Below are positions 5,899 to 10,872 of a stretch of DNA of 10,872 nt, in pieces. The translations under genes and the position numbers were made by a program. Under the pieces are notes generated by a model. The model had not been told where the DNA came from. It did not search any database and saw nothing but the letters and a program-made list of their open reading frames with translations. How positions within the stretch are numbered: the first letter of the stretch is position 1; each line of letters opens with the position of its first letter. Source of the DNA: a bacterium (GTDB taxonomy: Bacteria > Ratteibacteria > UBA8468); NCBI GenBank assembly GCA_030672255.1, contig DAOVGU010000103.1, positions 1 to 10,872 of the forward strand. Direction: 5' to 3'.

Positions 5899-6163
5899 AT
5901 TCTTCGTATTTTCCTTCACATTCTCCTTTAGAGTTCGGAAGATTTCCGCAGCGTGCCTTGTTACCTCCTCGCGCCCCTCTGTATCTCCCCACAAGTGGGG
6001 AGAACGTTAAAGACAAAAAGAGGACGAGCGAGGGTGCCAGTGCGACGAATAAGGAGCACTGTTTGGCACGCCCGCCGAGATGTGAGGCGGGCCGGACGGA
6101 ACGAGAGTGCAGTTTGCCTCGCTGGGGCAAACAAACGTGCCGCAAGGGAAACTTCCGAACTTC
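5899..6163 (-). other. Structured gene-free region upstream of purN
   Basis: No gene is visible in these 265 bases. Four hairpins occur. CTCCCCAC/GTGGGGAG (5985-6002) has a 2-base loop. GTGCC plus AGTGC (6034-6043) pairs with GCACT plus GGCAC (6056-6069), with a bulge. GCCCGCC/GGCGGGC spans 6070-6092. GTTTGCC/GGCAAAC spans 6112-6132. GGCACG at 6065-6070 can instead pair with CGTGCC at 6136-6141, which would enclose the last two hairpins. A GACG-rich 15-base motif recurs three times (from 6023, 6044 and 6095). The region is more GC-rich than its neighbours. It may be a cis-regulatory leader for purN or a composite mobile repeat. It matches no riboswitch that I know. Confidence 0.55.
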
Positions 6164-6505
6164 CTATCTTTTCAAGGTTCTTCTCAGGGAAACCAGTTCC
6201 TTCCTGATTTGCTTAAGAAACCTTATTAAGTCCTCTTTCTTTACCTCCTCCTTTGTCGCCCTCTCCCGTAATTTTTGTTTTGCTCCTTTGATGGTATAAA
6301 GGTCTTTGTAAAGAAGGTTCCTTAATTTAAGAACGGCCTCGATATCCTTCTTCGTATAATTCCTTTCACCCCTTTTATTTCTTTTTGGTCTTGCCTGTCT
6401 GAATTCTTTTTCCCAGTAACGAAGAATATGTGGCTCTATCTCGGCAATCTTGCTCACCTCACCAATGGAGAAAAAAAGTTTATCAGGAATCTTTGGGGGT
6501 TCCAT
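6164..6505 (-). CDS. MerR-family transcriptional regulator
   Basis: The 113-aa protein has a MerR winged-helix DNA-binding region at residues 10-80: FFSIGEVSKIAEIEPHILRY followed by WEKEF, the wing RNKRGERNYTKKDIEAVLKL, and YTIKGAKQKL. The remaining 30 or so residues are a basic, coiled-coil-like helix for dimerisation. There is no C-terminal metal or drug-binding domain, so what it senses is not visible. Small MerR proteins next to HU/IHF genes are a recurring arrangement that I recall from other bacteria. The start at 6505 fits the family, but no SD precedes it (CCCCTTTTGTATA before the ATG), because a hairpin ends 9 bases upstream. Leaderless or weak translation is possible. Confidence 0.88.
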   Translation of the reverse strand: MEPPKIPDKLFFSIGEVSKIAEIEPHILRYWEKEFRQARPKRNKRGERNYTKKDIEAVLKLRNLLYKDLYTIKGAKQKLRERATKEEVKKEDLIRFLKQIRKELVSLRRTLKR

Positions 6506-6514
6506 TATACAAAA

Positions 6515-6542
6515 GGGGACGGAGATATATCAGCCCGTCCCC
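6515..6542 (-). terminator. GC-rich hairpin with short T-run between HU and merR
   Basis: On the minus strand GGGGACGG and CCGTCCCC form an 8-bp stem around a 12-base loop, followed by TTTTGTAT directly before the merR ATG. It may end part of the HU message. It could also be a small dispersed repeat, since the T-run is short. Confidence 0.5.
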
Positions 6543-6574
6543 TGTTCACTCGGCTCCATAAGTCTGGGTCTCAC

Positions 6575-6847
6575 TTATTTTACCGCATTCTTTAATGTCT
6601 TTCCTGCCTTAAATGCCGCAACCTTTCTTTCAGGAATCTGCAGACTTTCACCTGTGCGAGGATTTCTACCTGTCCTGGCCTTCCTCCTTCTCACGGAGAA
6701 TGTCCCTAATCCTGCAAGAACAACCTTCTCTCCGCTTTTTAAAGAATTTCTGATATTATCAACCAGAGATGCCACAGCCCTTGTTGCTTGTGCTTTCGAA
6801 ACCTTTGCTTCGGTCATTACCTTCTCAATCAACTGCCCCTTATTCAT
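6575..6847 (-). CDS. HU-family nucleoid DNA-binding protein
   Basis: This 90-aa histone-like protein binds and bends DNA as a dimer. It starts MNKGQLIEKVMTEAKVSKAQ, and the fold is complete: two helices, then the signature GLGTFSVRRRKARTGRNPRTG (residues 46-66) with the DNA-inserting R-N-P tip, and the C-terminal helix FKAGKTLKNAVK. RNPRTGE with a GLGTF core fits HU as well as IHF, so I do not assign a subunit. A GGGGGTG SD lies about 10 bases before the ATG. A 38-base hairpin (6870-6907) lies in its leader. merR follows 69 bases downstream, and the PDZ-HAMP module lies upstream. Confidence 0.95.
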   Translation of the reverse strand: MNKGQLIEKVMTEAKVSKAQATRAVASLVDNIRNSLKSGEKVVLAGLGTFSVRRRKARTGRNPRTGESLQIPERKVAAFKAGKTLKNAVK

Positions 6848-6867
6848 TTTCTTTTCTCACCCCCTTT

Positions 6868-6942
6868 TCAAATCTCAATACCAACTTTCGGTTGTTTTTT
6901 GAGATTTCTTACCTTTTCCGAGTTTCTGAGCCATTTTCTCAT
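6868..6942 (-). CDS. Possible 24-aa open frame overlapping the stop of the upstream gene
   Basis: The frame begins at an ATG that overlaps the TGA of the upstream hypothetical gene (ATGA). It encodes the basic peptide MRKWLRNSEKVRNLKKQPKV followed by GIEI, and stops 20 bases before the HU start codon. A second frame (6875-6934) would give MAQKLGKGKKSQKTTESWY. The coupling geometry is right for translation, but the sequence also forms the HU leader hairpin, so it may be non-coding. I do not recognise the peptide. Confidence 0.25.
   Translation of the reverse strand: MRKWLRNSEKVRNLKKQPKVGIEI
6870..6907 (-). promoter_or_regulatory. Stem-loop in the HU leader
   Basis: AAATCTCAA (6870-6878) pairs with TTGAGATTT (6899-6907) over 9 bp, and an inner CAAC (6882-6885) pairs with GTTG (6891-6894). 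On the transcribed strand no T-run follows, so it is not a normal terminator. It lies just upstream of the HU SD and could affect HU mRNA processing or translation. Confidence 0.45.
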
Positions 6943-7559
6943 ATGATTTTGCCCTTTGTGGAATAAGAATAGAGATCATCAGCAAAATCTGATATCTCAA
7001 GCTCGGAATACAGTAATTCTCTTTTATGGCTTATTATCTCTTTTTTCACCTTCTCGATAGTTCCTATCTCACCTTGCGAGATTTTCTGAGTAAACTCACT
7101 TAGAAAAGCAACTCGTGAGTCTCCCTTCCGTAATTCCTCAGCCAAGTGCAGAGTCTCAATCCCAGCTTTATGAGCCTCGTCAATATTCATTCCCAGAAAA
7201 TTGCAGAAGGTAATTAAAAAGAAACTCCTTAATTTTAACTCTGGATTTTCAGTTGTTCCAGCAATTGCTTCAAAAGATTCTATCGCCTCCTTATAAGTAT
7301 ATTTTCCCTTATCTTGTGCTTTTGCTTTCAGGAATAGTTTATAAGCATTTACATATTCCTGGGTAACGCCTGGGATATCACTGAAATCTGCAATTGTTAA
7401 GGCATCGGGGTTAACCTCCTGGTTTTCTGCCATAACCTCTGAGACTCCAGCAAGTTTCATCGCTGTCATTTTTATGAATCGCTCTTTATTAACCGAAAAC
7501 AAAAAACTTGCCACTATCCCCACTATAAACAAACCCACAAAAACTTTTCTCTTCTTCAT
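6939..7559 (-). CDS. Hypothetical membrane-anchored protein
   Basis: I do not recognise this 206-aa protein. A basic start (MKKRK) is followed by one hydrophobic segment (residues 6-24, VFVGLFIVGIVASFLFSV), so most of it should lie outside the cytoplasmic membrane. Residues about 68-150 (AYKLFLKAKAQDKGKYTYKE, then AIESFEAIAGTTENPELKLR) look like short TPR-type helix pairs, and the rest is helical and acidic. There are no conserved catalytic motifs or cysteine patterns. An excellent SD (GGAAGAAGGAAGG) precedes the ATG. It starts 20 bases after the HAMP gene and is probably co-transcribed with the PDZ and HAMP genes, which suggests a shared envelope function. Confidence 0.75.
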   Translation of the reverse strand: MKKRKVFVGLFIVGIVASFLFSVNKERFIKMTAMKLAGVSEVMAENQEVNPDALTIADFSDIPGVTQEYVNAYKLFLKAKAQDKGKYTYKEAIESFEAIAGTTENPELKLRSFFLITFCNFLGMNIDEAHKAGIETLHLAEELRKGDSRVAFLSEFTQKISQGEIGTIEKVKKEIISHKRELLYSELEISDFADDLYSYSTKGKII

Positions 7560-7579
7560 CCTTCCTTCTTCCCTCTGAT

Positions 7580-8164
7580 TTAATCAGAGATTTTGCAAAG
7601 AGTAGATATCTCCTTGTTTAATTTAACAACCTTCTCCCGAATTTCGTCAGGTACTTCGGGTAATTTCTCTACGCTTATCTGTAAATCTTTGATAGAGGCA
7701 GAGACCTCCTTTGCTAAATTTTTGTTTTTGCTAAGCATTTGCTCCACATTTTCTACCATTTCATTGATTACTTGAGCCAAACCCTGCAGTACATCTCTTC
7801 TTCTCACCCTTAAGCGCATCTGTAAATTCCCCTTAGAAATAGCCCTTATATTCTTCTCCAGTCGGGCTAAGGGCCCGACCATCTTATGAGACAGATACAC
7901 AGAGACGATGAGGATAATTGGTACAAGCAAAAGCAGTCTAATCGTCAGTTGCAATTTAAGAACTCTTAAGATAGCAACCAGCCTTCCTTGTGGGTAGACA
8001 GCCGAGAGTCTTTCTGTTAGCGGAATCCAACCTGAATAATAAACGGTTAGAGCAAAAACAACTGTGACCAAGCCCATAAGAAGAAAAATTGTTCCTACAT
8101 GCTTTGTCTGAAAACTCCTATTAACAAAATAATGAATCCTTCTTTTTTTCCCTTTCTCTTCCAT
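7580..8164 (-). CDS. Two-TM HAMP-domain protein without output domain
   Basis: The 194-aa protein has a basic N-terminal segment, TM1 at about residues 24-44, a short periplasmic loop of about 30 residues, TM2 at about 74-92, and a HAMP domain (about 90-144). The HAMP region reads LSHKMVGPLARLEKNIRAIS and KGNLQMRLRVRRRDVLQGL, with the usual P and E in the first helix. A coiled coil follows, and the chain ends with no kinase, methyl-accepting or cyclase domain. HAMP helices pass conformational signals, so it may signal to a partner rather than act itself. An ATG at 8182 overlaps the PDZ stop (TAATG) but has no SD. The ATG at 8164 has GGAGAGGAG seven bases upstream and is preferred. Confidence 0.85.
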   Translation of the reverse strand: MEEKGKKRRIHYFVNRSFQTKHVGTIFLLMGLVTVVFALTVYYSGWIPLTERLSAVYPQGRLVAILRVLKLQLTIRLLLLVPIILIVSVYLSHKMVGPLARLEKNIRAISKGNLQMRLRVRRRDVLQGLAQVINEMVENVEQMLSKNKNLAKEVSASIKDLQISVEKLPEVPDEIREKVVKLNKEISTLCKISD

Positions 8165-8181
8165 TTCTTTTCTCCTCTCCA

Positions 8182-9648
8182 TTACTGGACTCTGATTTTT
8201 GTTCTCTTAATTACTAAATTCCTTCTGATGGCAAGAGTAAGTTCTGCTCCAACCGGACCGCGAATCTCCTCTACAAACTGAGAGAATGAAATCTTATCGG
8301 TAACATCTTTACTCCCTACCCGAACAATAATATCCCCTTTCTTCATCCCCGTTTTTTTGGCCGCTCCATTAGGAAGAACCTCATTAATTTCAAATCCATT
8401 CTCTCCTTTACTTAACATACACCCAATTCCTCCAAAATTTTTCCCCGGTATTTTCTGCCGAATAAGAGAACTGTTTCGTTCTATTACTATTTGAACGTTG
8501 CTACCAACTTCACCTCTAAGCAGCTTTTTTGTTTCTTTTAATGAGACTCCTTTGGTTAACTTTCCGTCAATTGCAATAAACTGATCCCCTTTCCTGATAC
8601 CGGCTATTTCGGCTGGTGAACGATAGAGAACGTTTACAACTTTGGGGCCTTTAGAAGTGAGGACTATTTGCACACCAATGCCCGCTATCTCCACCTCTTT
8701 AACCACGGGCAAAACAAGAGACGGAGTAGCCTTTATCTTTTTATAGCCATCACGCACTATTCTTACTTTTCTGGTGATGGTAAGGTCAAGAGGTATGCCT
8801 GCCTGACCGGCCATCATTTTTATCGCTTCTGATAAACCGATATACCAAATGGATTTTCCTCTAATAGCTACAATACAATCCCCTGGTTTCAGCCCCACTT
8901 TATCGGCCGGTTGTCCTGAGGAAACATCGGTGATGGTTAATCCTCCTTCTTCCATACTTATAGAAATCCCTATCCCCACACACTCCTTTTGATACCAGCG
9001 AATCTTCCTCCGGATGGGGCTGACTTGCCGTCTGATGGTCAAGGAAACTGAAGCGCCCTTTTCTCCGGTTAAAAGAGCAATTGCTTTATCCAGTTTCTCA
9101 TACTTAAGATAAACATCCCAAATTCTCTCTATAGTATCTCCAGGTTTGACGCCGGCTTTGGAAGCAGGGGACCGAGTATCGACTGAAGCCACCTTTATCT
9201 CATTGCCCTCCTTTTTAATGACTATTCCCAGGGATCGTCTTAATTGTTCCTCGGAAATTTCTTTTTGACTTTCTTTAGATTCACTCACTCTTGCAATAGC
9301 ATCCTTTGCCTCTTCAAAATCGGGATTTACCTGCAGAGCTTTTCTGTAATGTACGAGAGCTTCATCAAATTCACCTCTTTCAGCATATTTATTGCCTATT
9401 TCAAGTAAATTTTGTTCGGGGCGAAGATATATAATCTTGGATATAAGACTTTTGTATATTCCCACTTCACCGTTGGGAATCCGAAGGAGAATACGATCGC
9501 TATATTCTTTAACGATAATCCCTTTCAGAATGCTTCCGCTCTTCAGAATAATAGTGTCGCAATGAAGGTTTCCTGCGCTACAGATAAAAAATGGCAACAA
9601 GAATATCCACAATTTCGTGGCATTAATTTTTTTAATTTTCATGTTCAT
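8182..9648 (-). CDS. Exported multi-PDZ protein with TPR (four PDZ domains)
   Basis: The 488-aa protein has an N-terminal signal segment (WIFLLPFFICSAG) and a small beta-rich unit (residues 31-75, DTIILKSGSILKGIIVKEYS). One TPR (about 82-115, YAERGEFDEALVHYRKALQVNP) follows, then four PDZ domains at about 139-208, 223-294, 322-393 and 405-477. Each PDZ has a peptide-binding loop followed by a conserved A(G)xKxGD turn: AGVKPGD, VGLKPGD, AGIRKGD and TGMKKGD. No serine-protease or S41 tail-protease domain is present, so it is a scaffold or sensor binding protein C termini outside the cytoplasmic membrane. It is transcribed from its own promoter just after gpsA, and its stop touches the HAMP gene. 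Partner and substrate are unknown. Confidence 0.85.
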   Translation of the reverse strand: MNMKIKKINATKLWIFLLPFFICSAGNLHCDTIILKSGSILKGIIVKEYSDRILLRIPNGEVGIYKSLISKIIYLRPEQNLLEIGNKYAERGEFDEALVHYRKALQVNPDFEEAKDAIARVSESKESQKEISEEQLRRSLGIVIKKEGNEIKVASVDTRSPASKAGVKPGDTIERIWDVYLKYEKLDKAIALLTGEKGASVSLTIRRQVSPIRRKIRWYQKECVGIGISISMEEGGLTITDVSSGQPADKVGLKPGDCIVAIRGKSIWYIGLSEAIKMMAGQAGIPLDLTITRKVRIVRDGYKKIKATPSLVLPVVKEVEIAGIGVQIVLTSKGPKVVNVLYRSPAEIAGIRKGDQFIAIDGKLTKGVSLKETKKLLRGEVGSNVQIVIERNSSLIRQKIPGKNFGGIGCMLSKGENGFEINEVLPNGAAKKTGMKKGDIIVRVGSKDVTDKISFSQFVEEIRGPVGAELTLAIRRNLVIKRTKIRVQ

Positions 9649-9667
9649 CGCGAAAATACCCTGTTAT

Positions 9668-9696
9668 ATATTACCTAATACTGCATTAACTGTCAA
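9668..9696 (-). promoter_or_regulatory. Sigma70 promoter of the PDZ-HAMP module
   Basis: A perfect TTGACA (9696-9691) begins at the base after the gpsA TAG stop. A 17-base spacer follows, then TAATAT (9673-9668, four of six consensus). Transcription should start near 9661, leaving a leader of about 12 bases with an AGGG ahead of the ATG at 9648. Confidence 0.72.
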
Positions 9697-10686
9697 CTAT
9701 TCCGCTTTTTCTTTTCGAGTCATAAGTTCATCTACCGCGATCAGGGGATCTTTTTTCTTAAATAGGATCTGATAAACTGCATTGGTAATCGGTATTTCTA
9801 GCGAAAATTTTTTCGCTAAGCGATAGACTACCTTAGTGGTATTAACCCCTTCAATCACCATCTCGGTTTCCTTAAGGAGCTGCTCCATCTTTTTTCCTTT
9901 GCCGATGGCCTCCCCGAAGTTCCGGTTGCGGCTGTTTTTACTGGTGCAGGTGGTCACCAGATCACCCAACCCGGAAAGCCCGGCGAAGGTAGAGGATTTT
10001 GCTCCCATTCTCTTTCCGAGAGCGGATATTTCGGCTAATCCTCGGGTAAGAAGGGCCGCCTTACTATTTGTACCAAAGCCAAGACCATCGGCGATGCCGG
10101 CAGCGATGGCAATAATATTTTTCAGGCAACCTCCCAACTCCACACCGATCGGATCGCAACTGGTATAGATACGCAGGCTTTTATCCATCAGAACCTTCTG
10201 CACCAGTCTAGCAATCTCTGGTCTGGATGAGGCAACGACAGCGGTGGAGGGCTTTCCTTCTGCCACCTCCTTAGCAATTGTCGGTCCGGAAAGTACCGCC
10301 CATTTGTTTTTTTTGCCTAACTCTTCTTTAATAATTTCACTTATCCTATAATTTGTATTTAGTTCCATACCTTTGGTGGCGGAAAGGATAATCGCTTTTG
10401 CAGGACTGGACTTCTTTAATTTGCGCAGAACTTCTCTTGCCGCAAAGGAAGGAACTACAAGAATAATCAATTCTGCTTTAAAGATTACCTTTTCTAAATC
10501 TGAGGAAATTAAGATTTTTTCAGGGATTGAGACCCCGGGAAGAAATTTGGGATTTTTCCTTTCTCTTTGCAGCAGAGATGCATATTCTGGGAATACCTCC
10601 CATAATCTCATTTGATAATTCTTCTGATGAAGATGGATGGCTAAGGTTGTGCCCCATCCCCCTGCTCCTAAAATCGCAATATTCAT
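9697..10686 (-). CDS. gpsA: Glycerol-3-phosphate dehydrogenase [NAD(P)+]
   Basis: GpsA reduces dihydroxyacetone phosphate to sn-glycerol 3-phosphate, the backbone of phospholipids. The 329-aa length is normal. The dinucleotide loop G7-A-G-G-W-G12 opens the Rossmann domain. LSATKGME carries the conserved Lys105, and ELGGCLKNIIAIAAGI carries the catalytic-type Lys189. GLSGLGDLVTTCTSKNSRNR is the substrate-site signature. The ATG overlaps the plsY stop (ATGA), and no strong SD is visible, so translation probably depends on the upstream gene. plsY-gpsA is a common pair, because PlsY acylates the product of GpsA. The gene's stop abuts the -35 box of the next promoter. Confidence 0.97.
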   Translation of the reverse strand: MNIAILGAGGWGTTLAIHLHQKNYQMRLWEVFPEYASLLQRERKNPKFLPGVSIPEKILISSDLEKVIFKAELIILVVPSFAAREVLRKLKKSSPAKAIILSATKGMELNTNYRISEIIKEELGKKNKWAVLSGPTIAKEVAEGKPSTAVVASSRPEIARLVQKVLMDKSLRIYTSCDPIGVELGGCLKNIIAIAAGIADGLGFGTNSKAALLTRGLAEISALGKRMGAKSSTFAGLSGLGDLVTTCTSKNSRNRNFGEAIGKGKKMEQLLKETEMVIEGVNTTKVVYRLAKKFSLEIPITNAVYQILFKKKDPLIAVDELMTRKEKAE

Positions 10687-10872
10687 CGTTTTAGTTCTAT
10701 CTTCGATTCGTCCCTTTTAATCAACCTCTTAATATTCTCCTTGTGTCTGATTACCACAAGAATGAAAACAAGAATACCTAAAACTATTAAGGATGGCTCT
10801 GCTTTTTTTAACCAGAGCAAAATAGGAAAAGCAAGAGCGCCAATCAGAGAAGCAAGGGACATATACCTGCTG
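10683..10872 (-). CDS. plsY: Glycerol-3-phosphate acyltransferase, C-terminal part (5' end outside)
   Basis: The last 62 codons are present. They begin SRYMSLASLIGALAFPILLW, a membrane segment, continue through a second hydrophobic stretch (SLIVLGILVFILVVI), and end with RHKENIKRLIKRDESKIELKR. The R-Y-x-S-L-A-S segment and the HxxNIxRL...E-x-K tail are the C-terminal signature of PlsY, which moves acyl groups from acyl-phosphate to glycerol 3-phosphate in the inner membrane. The usual family tail has a G where this has K-R-D. The stop overlaps the gpsA start by four bases, consistent with a plsY-gpsA operon. Confidence 0.85.
   Translation of the reverse strand, partial: SRYMSLASLIGALAFPILLWLKKAEPSLIVLGILVFILVVIRHKENIKRLIKRDESKIELKR

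Noticed and set aside
5985..6141. tRNA or other classical structured RNA gene in the purN-merR gap
   Set aside because: No cloverleaf with T-loop and anticodon arm could be fitted on either strand. Some related MerR loci carry a tRNA nearby, so I looked specifically.
5847..6299. Plus-strand open frame of 150 codons across the purN-merR gap
   Set aside because: It is antisense to the start of purN and the end of merR, and its middle is hairpin sequence. No family features or start signal are seen.
6450..6902. Plus-strand open frame of 150 codons over HU
   Set aside because: It is the shadow of the HU gene, which has a complete, conserved protein signature on the other strand.
8165..8182. Upstream ATG of the HAMP gene in the TAATG overlap
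   Set aside because: The overlap suggests coupling, but no SD precedes it, while the ATG at 8164 has an ideal one. It stays a possible second start.
1..10872. CRISPR array, insertion sequence or complete toxin-antitoxin pair
   Set aside because: No regularly spaced direct repeats, transposase gene or recognisable antitoxin were found. The nucleotidyltransferase alone does not justify a toxin-antitoxin call.

Overview
The window looks like chromosomal DNA of an uncultured, low-to-moderate GC bacterium with a periplasm. It has exported lytic transglycosylase, PDZ and HAMP envelope proteins, together with housekeeping phospholipid, purine and arginine genes. Gene style (an arginine-pathway GNAT with a cysteine-rich tail, an HU/MerR pair, many small intergenic palindromes) fits a candidate-phylum bacterium known from metagenomes, but I cannot assign a phylum from the sequence alone. 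Every intact gene is on the minus strand, so the transcription order runs from high to low coordinates.

Layout in transcription order. (1) 10872-9697: the 3' end of plsY overlaps gpsA by ATGA; together they make acyl-glycerol-3-phosphate precursors. (2) 9696-6848: a near-consensus sigma70 promoter directly after the gpsA stop drives an exported four-PDZ protein. A two-TM HAMP protein without an output domain and an N-terminally anchored hypothetical protein follow, with tight spacing throughout. This looks like an envelope module of unknown job. (3) 6847-6164: HU and a MerR-family regulator, separated by a GC-rich hairpin. (4) 6163-5899: a 265-base gene-free stretch with four hairpins and mutually exclusive pairings. 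(5) 5898-2827: purN, a large soluble-type lytic transglycosylase and a short ArgA-like GNAT. (6) 2821-2242: a gene graveyard holding a medium-chain dehydrogenase with an internal deletion and two single-base frameshifts, plus small fragments. (7) 2279-290: a promoter, a nucleotidyltransferase, a 57-aa small gene and argG, packed as one translationally linked unit. (8) 289-1: a 42-aa CXXC microprotein and the start of a 4Fe-4S protein, overlapping by ATGA.

The most interesting signal is a family of REP-like units. Four copies occur as two inverted pairs, one over the argG stop codon and one inside the transglycosylase gene, where it is read in frame as about 18 extra residues. All four share GTAG, an 8-nt stem arm, a TTTA loop and the other 8-nt arm. 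The stem sequences differ, and pairing is kept by compensatory changes. This is the pattern expected of REP elements moved by a REP-associated tyrosine transposase (RAYT), although no such gene is in the window. Several real genes are shorter than 60 codons (1504-1677, 99-227 and the partial 1-102). Several large open frames have N-terminal extensions that are really repeat or leader sequence, so starts were re-chosen from Shine-Dalgarno (SD) sites and family alignment.
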